Source of the DNA: Nectonema munidae
Taxonomy: Eukaryota; Nematomorpha; Nectonematoida; Nectonematidae
NCBI GenBank assembly: GCA_030549495.1
Contig: JAUIRK010000043.1
Coordinates: forward strand, 558,001 to 622,000
Reading direction: 5' to 3'
Length of the DNA: 64,000 nucleotides
A program made the translations under genes and the position numbers. The notes under the pieces are model-generated. The model was given only the letters and a program-made list of their open reading frames with translations. It had not been told where the DNA came from and ran no database searches. This document shows, in pieces, positions 1 to 12,079 of the stretch. The first letter of the stretch is position 1, and each line of letters starts with the position of its first letter.

Positions 1-1220
1 ATATACAAAGCATCGGTGGTTTTGCCAGACTATTATATATTTTGTTTACATAATTTGTGAAATTTAAGAATCCTATTTCAAGTCAAGTTTTTAGTAGTTA
101 CCCTTTAATAATATGATAGATTAATAAAAATATTAAATTTCATAGAAATTGTTCCCTTGAAGCCCATATTAGTGGTCAGGCAAGAACACCCAAGTTAATA
201 AAAATCAAGAAAAGTATATAGGGCATGAAATGCATCCGTGATTTTTCAGACTACTATATATATTTAACATCGATGAAATTAAAAAATCATACTTCCAATA
301 CCAAAGAACTTTTTAAGGTATTTTACTATATTTTGTTCTTCTAAATTCAGCAATCTAATTTTGCATATTATTTTCTTGACGCATACAAAATACTTAAAAA
401 ATGTCATTATTCACGTTTGATATTCTGTTAAAACTTTCTTGGATCGATTTAAATTATGTATAAAAGTTTTTTAATACATCCATTTTGAGGTCCCAAATTT
501 TCAGGGCCTCAATTCAATAACCTAAATCTTTAATTTTTCTAATTTTTAATGTGACGTGGTACATTAATGTGTCGTTTTTCAAAGAGGTTTGGGAATGCAC
601 ATTTTTGTAAGTACCGGATGCGAACGTGAAACTTTTATTTTGTTCAGAGAGTGTTGGGCATATATTTGCGCACTTTTAATATTTTCTCAGGCATACAGGG
701 CCAAAGCAAAGAAAGGAAGAATATTATAAATGTGCGTCGCTTATTGGATGTTTGCTTAGATTCTCGGCGATCGATCAACTGAAGAAGAAAATTAAACTTT
801 TAAATATCACAAAAGTTGTTATTTCTTGAGAAACGAGGTTTGTTATTTTTGTATTCTATTTGGAATATTCAAAATCCTTCACTTAATGTGATATAATAAT
901 GCCCCGGCTATCCGTTGTCTACAATTGCGAATTTATATATTCCCAAAAAAAATTTGATAAAGTCCAAAATTCTAAAAACGCGCTGATTACAACATTCTGG
1001 AATATCTGACAGAGGGCAATAAAGATAGCAAATCTCGATCCGGGCAATAGTCAGTAGTTAATCCAATAAAAAAACAAAAAAACTTATTTGTAAAGTGTTT
1101 TGTATCTTTCTTTTCTAAATGTTAAGTTTTTATTATTGGGTTGATCCATCCAGATGTTTAATGCAACTTTCTTTTATATATGTAATTCACATTGCCACCG
1201 AAACGTCATGCATATTCCAA
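1..1220. other. No gene recognised
   Basis: AT-rich sequence shared with 45950-47122. There are slightly GC-richer patches near 540-800 and 900-1050, but I saw no open frame, splice-flanked exon or terminal repeat that I could assign. Confidence 0.5.
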
Positions 1221-1588
1221 AGAAACTAAACGTGTCAGAAAAATAGTCACTCTTGAAAAAAAGGTGAACAAGCTTTGTTATATTAAAACAGGGACAGAAA
1301 AAAATAACTGTAGCTCATCAGTTTGCGGTCAATTAAAGCACTAATCGATCGATTCAAAATTGTGAGAAAGTGATTAGAGAAAGTGCTGCTACAAGAGTAA
1401 GCAAAAAAATAAAAAAAAATTATAAAAAGATAAAAATCAGTGCGTGATAAAGATGGAATGGGTTCTATCTTTGTGGATTCCTGACAAGAAGGAACGTGGA
1501 AACTTTTTTAAATTACTCTACGTCATAATTTCCGAAACTTTTACAGACGCGGGACCATTTTGTCTTTGAAATTTTTGAAGAACTCTAA
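1221..1588 (+). pseudogene. Tigger/pogo-like transposase N-terminal scrap (left copy)
   Basis: Mirror of 45580-45949. In the better-preserved right copy a frame reads KITVAHQFAVN, then STNQSIQSGEKVIRE, then KTVRDKSLLKVESVLSLWI. This is the usual order of a psq-type helix-turn-helix followed by the start of the CENP-B-type DNA-binding domain in Tigger and jerky-like proteins. The left copy is interrupted by stops and frameshifts. The DDE catalytic domain and the terminal repeats are missing, so this is only a remnant and predates the arm duplication. Confidence 0.5.
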
Positions 1589-3380
1589 TATATTATATGG
1601 TCATAATTTATTTAATTTTTCTTTATTTTTATATCGATTTTATAATATTTTATAGGCTATCGACGCCAAAGTGTGTAAGCCCAGAGGATAACATTTAATA
1701 TTATATAATAGAGCAATGCAAGAGCAATGACAAGTTGACAACTCTTTTTAGAAGTTATTTACTAACTGTGAGAATGTTTTATTGAAATACTTAAAATTTT
1801 CCCACCTAATCCCAATCACTCTTTGGTGCCATATCAGTGTTTCCCGAAATCTACTTTGCAAATTCTGTTCTATGCGATAATCTTAACAATTTAATAAAAT
1901 GAATAAAATATATGACCTATTTATCATTGATGAGGCCCGTAATTACAAAACTACGTGTTATATTTTATTATACAATATTGTGAAATAAGGCCATGAAAAT
2001 AGGAAGAAGAGATTAGGTGAAATAAGCCACAATGCCCCCTACTAAAATAATGCTTTGTTGTGAGTTGACCATACCACAGCGAGGGAGCGGATCCGAATGG
2101 ATATAGCTACGAAATGTATAATAATATAGTTTTAAATGTCGTAGTATTGGATAAAAATCATGAGGCCTTATCTCCTCTGTTTAATTTTTAGTTTTCAGAA
2201 GACATATCTGTAACAATATAATGAATATATCATTCTTGCATTTGCCATTAAAAAAGCTCTATGATCAGGATTATTAGGATATTATATAAACAAATCGGAT
2301 ATACAAATCTATAAAGACGGTATCTAATTGACTTTAGGTATCATGTTCATGTTAGGACGCGTTGATTGACAAAGATTGTATGATATATTTTTTTGATATC
2401 ATATGAAACATCTTACCAAATAGTGTAACATATCCTGAAAAACTATTTCTGTAAAAAAAAACTCTATATTAATGCTTTAGTTATTTTGATCAATTACCTC
2501 GAAATAAGCAAGAATACGTCACATTCCAAATGTTTTTCAAGGTATCCAGAAAATTCTAGTTGGTCTAATGTATACGCAAATTGATTTGTATAAACTTTTC
2601 CCTAAAAATAATCTGGTTCTTATATGTAACAAAATAAAATTTAAAACGCCTGAAGGCATTACAAAATAGGGTTCGTTCGATACATATCTCAATCCAACTC
2701 CATTTTCCAACATGATGTTTTTAGCCTAAAAATTTTAATAAAATTTATGCTTGTAACAAAATAACGTAAAAATAAAATAATGCGTATTATGACTTTGAAA
2801 CTTTACTTGTATTAGAGAAATTGCACTCACATTCCAACATAAATTTCAATTCAAATAAAAGTTTAGAAGACAAATATAATATGAACTATTCTATGATATG
2901 AACTGTGTTGAATGGCGATATTTAAATATCATAGATAAGGTTGATTAATATTTGGCGTGCTGGACTGTACGTTCAATAAACGTATTATAAAAATGGTTGA
3001 ATTAGATAGTTAGTTAGACATAACAAGTTTAGTGAAATAGTTGATTTGTAAAATTTTAAAAATTATTTGTTTCCTTGTTAGTTCGATAGCGTTTTTTGTT
3101 AGTTAACATGTCACATGGCTGATGCTTAGCTAGTTATTGAAGTAGTTTAATTTTTAATATGGTTAAAAAATGTTCCATTTCAAAAAGTAATATCATGAGC
3201 AAATTTCTGTGATTTAAGTGTATTGACAATGGTCATCTAAGTTATTGAAGCCCAGTATCTAAACAAATCTTACACACGCCCCTAGTATAAATATGGAATC
3301 TATTTAATATTGTCTCATAAACTCAGAAAATCTAGACATTACATTATACAAATAATTTCAACGTTGATTATACACTAAAA
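1589..3380. other. No gene recognised; includes a divergent island
   Basis: Arm sequence down to about 3133, then left-only sequence. At about 2560-2710 the two arms differ at roughly one base in seven, against a few percent around it. I found no supported coding exon. Confidence 0.4.
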
Positions 3381-5646
3381 CAGTGCTTCCCAACCTTTTT
3401 TACACGTTGGCACACTAATGAGCTCTTAAAATTTTCGCGGCAGACCTATAACAAAAACTGAATATTTTTGACTTATAAAGCCTTTTTTTGAAATAAAATT
3501 TTTTGACTATATATATCAACAAAATCCGAATTTCTTTCTTTCCAAAATTTGTTATATGTAAAATCATTATAACATATAATAAATATTTTTTAATGATTAA
3601 GGAGATCATATAAGGAAAATTTATACATAAAACATATTCGGTATTCAGTACCGGGTATAGAATAATAACGGTGAATGTCAATGGGACAGTTGTGCCTGGT
3701 CTTTCCTTCCTACTAATGCCATATGTGAGAGAGACATACTCTTAACTCTTCTTTAATGTTTTAAAGTTTTTTACGTTTTTTTATTTTTAATGTTGTTTAG
3801 GTAAGAAAACCCCAGCTCACATAGGTACGAAGTTGAGAATTGCAGTAAGACTTTGATGGCTTTTTTACTTAAAGTTGGATACTCTTCCATAACAAAAATC
3901 CAAAAGAAGTCTAATGGCATTTGTACGTACTTCAATTTGAGTCCACGATCACTGCAAAGGCTTGCTAATTCTTCCTCTTCACATAACTCAAAATTGAAAA
4001 ATAGATAAATCTAAGAAAGGATTGCGAATCCAATCAAATTCTTCAATGCTGATTGATGGAAAATATTCTTCAATTTTATTTTCTAAACATGTCAAATGCT
4101 CACTAATAATGGAAATCATCTTGGTAATGCGGATTTTGCGAACTGATGGAAACACATCCAAATCGCCCACCTTAATTATATTCCACAATAATGCAATTTT
4201 TTTCTTAAAAGTAACTAATTTATCCGTCGCTGTAAGAATATTATCATTTCTACTTTTAAGTACTCTATTTTGGACATCCATCATTCATTTTTAAGGTAAT
4301 TACAAAATCTATCAAGTTTTTCATTATCAAACAATATAAAGTTCTTTCTGAAGCTATTTACGTCAGATAGCACTTTTCCTTTCGACAACTATCTTATTTC
4401 TGTGTGCAATACTAAGCGAATATGTTCAGAATCCATATCCTTGCACAACAACCCAAAAATTCTGGACTTCATGGGTCGAGTTTTTATGAAATTTACCATT
4501 TCAATCACTTGATCCAACACTTCCTTTAGTTTATTTTGTGTTATCTTTGAAACTAAAACTTCTCTGTGTAAAAACCATGTGTTCGAACGATGTTATAATT
4601 CTGTTTTTCCACTAAAGATGCGAAAACTTTTACAGAGCCAAGCATTGCTGGTGCTAGAAATTTATTAATTGCATCTTCATGAATGACACGTATAAATGCA
4701 ATTGACAGCGCATGATTATAGATTCAGTGGATTCATCGATTTTGAGAGCAAATAGGGTATTTTGAAGTTTGACTATTAGACTTTCCTCAATATTATCAAA
4801 CAAGTCAAGAATCCTTCTCTGAATTGTATTATTTGAAAGATGGATTTTGCTAATTTTCTGTTCGGTCTTATCACCAAGCATAATTTTCACCATTTTTTGC
4901 ATGATGGAAGGATCATTGATTCTAGAAGAACATGAGACTTCGATTAAATTTTTTGTAAAATATAGTATGGTTTTAAAAGTTTCAAAAAATATCCGCTGTG
5001 AAAAAATCCCACGACATTGGAGAACAGATGATATTACCTTGCAGCACAGATATCATAATGAATGTGCTAAGAAGTTTTAAACTTGCAAATTTGAAGCATA
5101 CCTTGTTGTTAAATGATACCGTTAGAAGGCAAATAGGAGAGATGTCTGATAGCATATTAGGTTGTTTTTGTTGATTTCGGATTCGATTTTCAACTTTTTC
5201 GCAATTCAGCTTGATGAAACGATTGATGGCATTTACAATATCTATGTGACAAGCACCTGGTAGACAATTTTTTGTTTTACAAAACTCTTAGCAGTAGAAC
5301 CACTGCAAAAGATATATTTCACAAGGAGGACAATTTTACGTGATGGAAGATGCCAAAATGCAAGTAGACAAATAATGTCTAAAAATATAAAGACTACCTG
5401 TACATAACTTTGTTTAGGTTTAACAGTTGAAATATAGATTAATAAAATGAAAATTTACTATTTTTTTTCTATAAAAAAACCATGTTACTAAACAATACGC
5501 AATTTACCAAGCAAAATATTCTGCAAAAACTGAAAATAATTTTATTTCATAGACATCTCATCTAAACACAACTTTTTAGACCAGCTTTCAAAAAAAAAAT
5601 TTTTTGTTTGTATTTGACACGCCCTAATAGTTTGTAAGTTTGTCTA
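3381..5646 (-). mobile_element. hAT transposon remnant, SCAND3/ZBED-like, left arm only
   Basis: The segment opens with CAGTGCTTCCCAACC at 3381, a terminal repeat typical of hAT elements. The transposase remnant is encoded inward on the minus strand. No matching terminal repeat is visible at the far side; the right edge is set where homology with the right arm resumes (about 5647). The element is absent from the right arm, whose matching interval holds other repeats, so it was either gained on the left or lost on the right. Confidence 0.6.
3766..5270 (-). pseudogene. Broken hAT transposase (SCAND3/ZBED-like)
   Basis: Fragments in different frames read in the expected order. The stretch at 4654-4902 contains KIHLSNNTIQRRI followed by FALKIDEST, the catalytic-Asp region. 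The stretch at 3988-4284 contains VFPSVRKIRITKMISIISEHL. The stretch at 3770-3980 contains LKYVQMPLDFFWIFVMEEYP and then SYLCELGFSYLNNIKNK, the C-terminal hAT dimerisation motif. These match the SCAND3/ZBED group of hAT-derived proteins. Several frameshifts and stops separate the pieces and the BED-finger end is unreadable, so the gene is dead. Confidence 0.75.
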
Positions 5647-7441
5647 GATAAAATTGGCTTCGAAAACATTGTCTTGAGTTTGATGCACCACCATGCCTTC
5701 TTTGAAAACATTTCAAAATTTGCCTTCTTAACACACGAAGTTACCTCTATCTCTATAACTTCATCATTACCACTTATTTTAAATAATTAAAGTTGTCTTC
5801 GAAACGAGAATTTCGAAGTTAACCTATAGGAGAAATCGCCGATAACAAATCTTGAAATTGATGTCGAACTCAAAGTCAAAAATTGGACTAACAAAAGTAT
5901 ACTTTTTCTAGAGAATCTTCTATGTCATCAGCACTCAGGCCATCCCTGCCAACACAAATCTCGATTGTCGGTATTCCTAAAATTGTTTAATATAGTTTAT
6001 TTTTTTTAGTTGCCGATATCGCACTAAAGAAACCAATAATCTTCCATAGCTGGAAATGGTAGGGATACTCACGATTGGGAATCCAACCCAGACCAACTTA
6101 ATCAAGACTAATAAAACTAGATTAATTATGCTATTTACTAGCAAGAAATAAAATACGTCTAATATAAATCTGTATAGCGCTTTCTTTAGATGTAGCTGTC
6201 TACAGAGTCTGTTTATTTGAACTCAAAAAGACAAGAATTAGAAACAGGAAAAGGAACTAAGTGAAAATTTATTGGGTAAAATATTCTTAATATGTTAATT
6301 TTACTTGAAATATTGCTTTTCAAGTATGCTCCGCATGCAAAATTTTATGAACGATTGCATCTTCTAATTTTCCTATAGTGTAAGGTCAGAGGCGATGTTT
6401 TAAGTGGGGTGAAAAAAAGAGCTTAAATATATAATCATATTTTCTATTGAGAACTAAAAGTTTGATTTCTCTTGTCTGCGACGTAGAACCTACAAGCAGA
6501 GTGGCATGAAATTTTTCATCTTTAGGCAGACCTATATGTATAAATCGAAGGTGTTGTTGGTTAATTCAGCCAAGTATAACGGCTTTATTTACGATTCCTT
6601 ATTTGTAATAAATGAAGGTACCGGACATCATGCCTACGAACAGTTTGCTTAGGTAAGAACACACATTTGGTCTATTACCATTATAAAACCTTATTAGCTT
6701 TGTTTTATCTTGTAATTAATTTATTTTTTCTCTTCCTAACACATCTATATATTATTTAAGTTTAAGGATTAATCCGAAGGAAACTCCATAAACAAAATTC
6801 TTTTAGATAAGAAATATATGGATTTAAAACAAATTTTATTTACTGACATATCGAAATTTCCTTGAGATGTTACACAGAGTTTGATGTTAATATTATTTTA
6901 CCTGAATTCTGCTTATTTTTCATAAGAATATAAATTTGCTTTACTTCATAAATTTAAAAGTAGAATGGACTTTTACATCGAACATCATTGAAATCCATAT
7001 TTTTCCTTAAATTGGTGGAGGTGGGGGTCAACTTATACACCGGTATATACTTGTTTATTTTTAATTTTCTTAATAAAAATATTTTTTATGAATTTATTGA
7101 TACAAAATATAAATAAATAAATAATAATTTAAAAATAAATATAATAAAAATTTTCTTTTAAAATAAATCTATAATGTTTAAAATATCGTTTTTGTTAGTT
7201 TCTTAGTTTTTAAGTATTTATATATAATTTGTTAGTTAGTCTATAGTTCGATTTTAAATAGTAAATTTAGGAGTGAAAATTACTGCTCTTTAGGCAAACT
7301 GTCTGTTACGCAAACTGTCAGTAGGCAAAATTTTCGCACGCAAAGTTTCAGGTCAGGACAAAAATATTACTTTGGCATTTGCTTTACTTTGAATAATAAT
7401 TTTCAAAATTAAACTAATTAATTAATTTAATTAATTTAACC
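5647..7441. other. Arm sequence without recognised gene
   Basis: Matches 37019-38890 in reverse complement. It contains simple AT-rich sequence and, near 7290-7360, a short cluster of GCAAACTGTC-like repeats. No coding exon could be supported. Confidence 0.4.
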
Positions 7442-7797
7442 CAGGGGTGCAAAATTTTTTGTTAAGTTTAGTAGCACATAGAAATTTTTAGTAGCACGTA
7501 AATATAAATTTTGTCATACATCATTCATACGCCAAATGTATTAAAATAATTAAAATGCAATTACTTTAGAAATGAAATATGCAATTTATTCTTACCTAAG
7601 ATGTTTAGTAAACAATGTTTACATAGAAAAATAGTGGAGGTTATTTTAATTCACATATGTACAAGTTTCTGCCCATGTGATGAATGCCATAGTTTAATAC
7701 TTTTTTGGATAAAATCCTCGGAAGCAACACTGAGCCGGACAAGCAAGGGGGAATAAAGGTTGGTTGTTGTCAGTCTTGATCTGAGGTCTGTTTTGAT

Positions 7798-9743
7798 TCA
7801 GTTCATTCTGCTGAACCCCCTTTCGCAACTAGCAGATGAACTTGGTAAAAACTCATCAAGCAGCATTTCCTTTGCAAAGAAAGCAGTTGGAACTTCCATG
7901 TTAGATAGGGCCTCCTTGAAATGCTGCACCAGTTGCTCAAGCTTAGCATCCCCAAAATCGGACACTTTCTTCCCCTCTGGCCATCCCGCTGTAAAAAATA
8001 TGGATATATTCTGTGCTACTGTTGCATCCATGGTCCTGAATCGCTCTTCAGAGAAGCTTTCCCATCAGAGAGGATAATTCTTCTATCCTTTTAGTAGCTT
8101 ATTTCCCCTGCTTCTAATCTTCCTAACTGGACTTCTCTGAAGACACCAGTGGGAGACAATTCAGACAAAAAAAGACTTTCAATCTCTCCTGGGTTATGCT
8201 CCAGTTTGTAGCATGGTTCACTGATGGTTTGATTTCTGACATTAGGGTTTCTCTTTGAAATGTAGCAGAAAGTGGGCGTAGGACTGTCAGAAAATCATAA
8301 AGAAAATGACAGTACTTTAAAAACTTAAAATCACAAATGGATTTATGCAGTCCTTTTGATTTTTGAGCATCAGAAGTTCTCACATTAGAGTTGTTCTGCA
8401 ACTGAAAGACCAAAGCTTGCCAACTTTTCAAAAATGCTTGAAGTGCCTCTTCTTTGCTGGCAACCAATCTCACAGCATTGATGTCTCTTAGTTTTAGCAA
8501 CTGCATTTCTAAAGATGATGCAACTTCTTTTAGCTGGGATGAGCGCTTTGGTGAAGAATGAAAATAGATATACAATCCTCTGAGAGTCGTCTCAAGTTGT
8601 TACATAAATGGTACAGCTTTCAAAGAACCCAGGACTGCCAGTTAGAGTCTCTGAGTCACACAATGAATAACAACCAAATGGGGAATATCTTTTGTTAATT
8701 TAGCAGCAACACCACCAAGACAGCACAACATTGTTCTTACTCCATCGGTTGCAACACCTATTAATTTTCCCTTGTCAAATAGTTTTATTCCCAGTCGTTT
8801 TGAGGGAGAATTCAAAGCTGTAATATAGCCATCAGCAGTTTCATTGAGTAACTCATCCAGACCTACATAAGACTCTGAAACAGTCCCCTCAGAAATGTAG
8901 CGCATATACACAATAACAGATGCTGAAACTAAAATGTCAGTGGAACCATCAAGTAAAAGGCTAACAAAATGAAACTTTGAAATGCCTTCCATAAGTTTCT
9001 TTCGAGTGGAAGAAACGATTCTATGAATAAATTTTGTGCACATTCTCCTGTTCACATATTTTTTTTCACTGGAATTCCCAATTTCCTGATAAGTTCACTT
9101 TGTTTCTCAAAATCACTATATGGCTTATTCCAATAGGCAATGAAATGCGCAGTAATGAAAAGTTTTTTGAGGTTTTCCATCTCTTCCATGTCCATTTTCA
9201 ACATACACTTAGCCATCGGTGTCTTCTGGATTCTACTGGGCCTTGTATAATCGTTCACAATTTCTGTGGGACACACTTCTTTCATGCATCTTAAAAGTTT
9301 CTTTTTTGAATGAATCTTTATAGCCAAAAACAAATTTTGACGATGCGTCTGCTTGTTTCTTGAAACTACAGCACCAGTTACATGTCACTTCCAATACTTG
9401 ATTTATTGGCATCTCTTTTAATTGTAATCCAATCAGCAAATTCCCTGGCATACGAAGCTTGAAAATGAAAAGGGCGGTCATTTTTGCTCCCATGCTGAGC
9501 AGTTTTCGGGCTTTTCCTTTCTTCAATGACAACCTTGGGCTCTTCTATATTTGTACATTTCATCTGAGAATCAGAAATGCATTGATCATCTGAATCACTG
9601 TCTTCATTTCGTCTCTTTGAGAAAAACTTAAGAAGTGTTTTTTGTCGCTTCATTTTAGAGGGTGACGAAAAAAAATTTTTTTTAATTCGAATATGAGGGC
9701 TTTCACTTTTTAATAATAATGTATCATTCAAATTCTCCAACAC
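7798..9743 (-). pseudogene. Broken hAT transposase (ZNF862/KIAA1586-like)
   Basis: The order on the minus strand is: a lysine-rich N-terminus with LLKFFSKRRNEDSDSDD (from 9743); a zinc-finger-like segment with EVTCNWCCSFKKQAD; then FVSLLLDGSTDILVSASVIV (catalytic Asp region, about 8950); KGKLIGVATDGVRTMLCC (second Asp region); and at the end FLPSSSASCERGFSRMN, the hAT C-terminal dimerisation motif, with its stop at 7798. At least four frame changes or stops break it. It resembles the hAT transposases that gave rise to ZNF862- and KIAA1586-type proteins. Confidence 0.85.
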
Positions 9744-9939
9744 AGTAAAGTCACTTTAAAAAAATCACCAACACAGTAAAATCATTTTTAAAAACTAAAT
9801 AGTAGATGAATAAATGGATAAAAATAAGCCAATGATAATAAAAATTTGCTGCGTTAATATTAATTTTAGGGACCGTTTTCATAAGCTAAAGCAAAAGTGA
9901 TATGACATGTCTTCAAAGTCATGTGATGTAAGCAGAAGC

Positions 9940-10263
9940 TGCTACTATTTCCCCACAAACACGCAATAGCTGTTACATTAGAGTCTAATACAAATAATAA
10001 AATGTTAGACAGCTACTTCAAATACGTATGGCGCGTCATGTTCAAAACGTGTAACTATTGTTTTCTCAAAAGGTGCGACTTCACCGACTCCGACTCCACA
10101 ACCCTGGTTATAACATAGGATATGATTAAAAAAGGGAACAAAGACGGGACGCTTAAAATAGTCTAAGGTCTAATAGTCTAAGCTGTCTAAGTCTATAATT
10201 TAACAGCTAAAGTGTGTTTATAGAGAAATGGTAGCAACCTATAGAAAAAAAAGATCACATAAA
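9940..10263. other. Left-only segment inside the hAT copy
   Basis: Absent from the right-arm hAT, where GCAGAAG runs straight into TTTTTAGAAAAAAGATCAC. It contains a stretch whose reverse complement is CAGGGTTGTGGAGTCGGAG (near 10085-10107), which looks like the end of another hAT-family element. The left copy also has a direct repeat of AAAAAAGATCACATAAAAA around 10248-10290, so a repeat-mediated deletion in the right copy is one explanation. A separate small insertion on the left is the other. Confidence 0.5.
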
Positions 10264-10289
10264 AATTTTTTAGAAAAAAGATCACATAA

Positions 10290-10680
10290 AAAATGAAGAA
10301 GTCAGGAGACGTAGCCCAGTAAACTTTAGTGTTTTAAGTGTTATAGAAAGAAGCAAACTAAGGTGGTATGACCATGTACTAAGAATTAAAGAAGAGAACA
10401 TCGTTCGAAAAGCTTTTGATGAGATTATAGTCGGCAAAAGAAAAAGGGGACCTTGCAAGAGATGGAAAGATGGGCTCTTGGAAACAATACACACTCTCGG
10501 GTTAGAACAAGATGATGCTGAGGATAGAGGAAAATGGAGGCTCAAGATCATGGCCACCCACCCCAACTTGGGGACAAGGTGTAGAAGAAGTAGCAACCAT
10601 ATGAACCCTTTTTATTACGAAATCTTTCTTTTAATTTTAAAAAAATATGAAAAGATAATTAAATGCCTTTAAAATTTAAA
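10290..10680 (+). mobile_element. 5'-truncated LINE, 3' end only (inside hAT)
   Basis: An open frame reads VIERSKLRWYDHVLRIK, then GKRKRGPCKRWKDGLLETI, then DAEDRGKWRLKIM and a stop near 10672. This is the typical C-terminus of a LINE endonuclease/reverse-transcriptase polyprotein, with its RW.DHV.R and basic GKRKRG.CKRW motifs. Only about 0.4 kb remains, so it is a 5'-truncated insertion. It sits in the hAT in both arms and therefore landed before the arm duplication. Confidence 0.7.
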
Positions 10681-11308
10681 TATATTTGTTGATAATCAGA
10701 CAGGTTTGTTACGTGTGTCCAAAGCTTGAACTATCATGCTAAAAATAGGAACGAACTTTTCGAACAACCCAATATTTTGATTAATTTTAAAGAATTTATT
10801 TATTGTTTGAGTTGAAAGAATAATTTTTGTGCCAAGTTAAATGATTTTTAACAACAATTCTACAATATTTTTTCTTGTAATTTTAAACAAAAAATAGTGG
10901 TATGTCTTATAACCGAAAAATACGGTTAATTGTTCAACTATAATATATTCGATGATTGAAATAAATATTGCCGATATTATATTCCTCAGAATAACATACA
11001 GCGCCTAGTGAAAATATTACTATGGTTTATAAAACTTGAATTACAAAATTGACCGCAGCTATATTGTATTTTTAAGGATGAAACATTCAGTTTTGCAAAA
11101 TAAGCTAAAGTAGCCACATTTATATCGCATATTATTGCCACCTAGTCAAGTCGACTTTACAATGCTAATGTATAGTTGCGTCAAAAATTTTTATGCCTTC
11201 GACATATGACTATTATTCTGAGAACATTGTAAGTTAAGGTCGCATAGGAAAATTTTCTGGCCACGCGGCGCGATTGCGCGACTGTGTTTTTGCACCCCTG
11301 ATTTAACC

Positions 11309-12079
11309 TAATCCTTACTTTGAATATTTCATTTATTTCTCCATCAATGTTTGAATTTTTTATGTGCAGAATTTTGCAGAAATGTTGGTCATCTGTTTAC
11401 TCCGACACTTTTCATATTGCAAGAAAAAATTGCTAGTAAGAGTATGCGCTTGAACACATACGTATCTTTTTCTAAATAAAAAATTTTTCACAAAATCCGC
11501 ATATGATCTTACATTTTTTAAAACTCTGGCAAACCATTTTCTCTGTTAAATGCTTTTCAGTTCAATAAGTCTTATTTGATACATAATAGGCAATTCCCCA
11601 GTGAAAAAAACCTTACAGTAATTTTGTCACAAGAAAACAAAATTAGGTAACTGACATCTCTTTAATTGATAAATAAGCAACCGCAGTTTCATAGTATAAG
11701 AAGAGATATATACGAAGAGATAAATGACCTACCTCAAATATAAAAAATCCTGACGTGCCACAACAATTTCAATGGTAAATTCGAAAAAAGCATGTCGTAA
11801 TTGATAGAAAACACCCGTTATACTCAAAACAATTTTTTCATTACAAGCTTGTGAATAGTTCGATCACATCAGTTGAAATAGAAAATTCAATTATCTATTG
11901 ATCACTTTCTAAAAAATATACACTTTGCTCATCCTAAATTTCAACAATACGAAAAGTCTCTCGTGGATGAACGAAAAAGCAGCTGAATTTCTATCTATTT
12001 TAAGTTGTTGCTGGAATAAATTACGCTTTCCTGGAATAAATTAGGTCCTTGTTGCATTTGATTACACAACCGATGCATA
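11309..12079. other. Arm sequence without recognised gene
   Basis: AT-rich sequence between the hAT and the last exon of the left ShKT gene copy. Being downstream of that gene's stop, it may contain its old 3' flank. No exon was supported. Confidence 0.4.

Larger units (their letters stand above)
7442..11300 (-). mobile_element. hAT transposon, left-arm copy
   Basis: The element starts CAGGGGTGCAAAA at 7442 and ends TTTTTGCACCCCTG at 11300, a clear inverted terminal repeat. The 8-bp target duplication atttaacc is perfect (7434-7441 and 11301-11308). The element is 3859 bp, contains a decayed transposase on the minus strand, and carries a LINE scrap at about 10290-10680. The mirror copy at 33487-37018 has the same target duplication, so this was one insertion later duplicated with the arm. 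About 0.32 kb at 9940-10263 is missing from the mirror copy. Confidence 0.92.

Noticed and set aside
8123-8575. Opposite-strand open frames over the hAT transposases (for example 7760-8077 plus, 36425-36703 minus)
   Set aside because: They are mirror frames of transposase coding sequence and carry no independent support.
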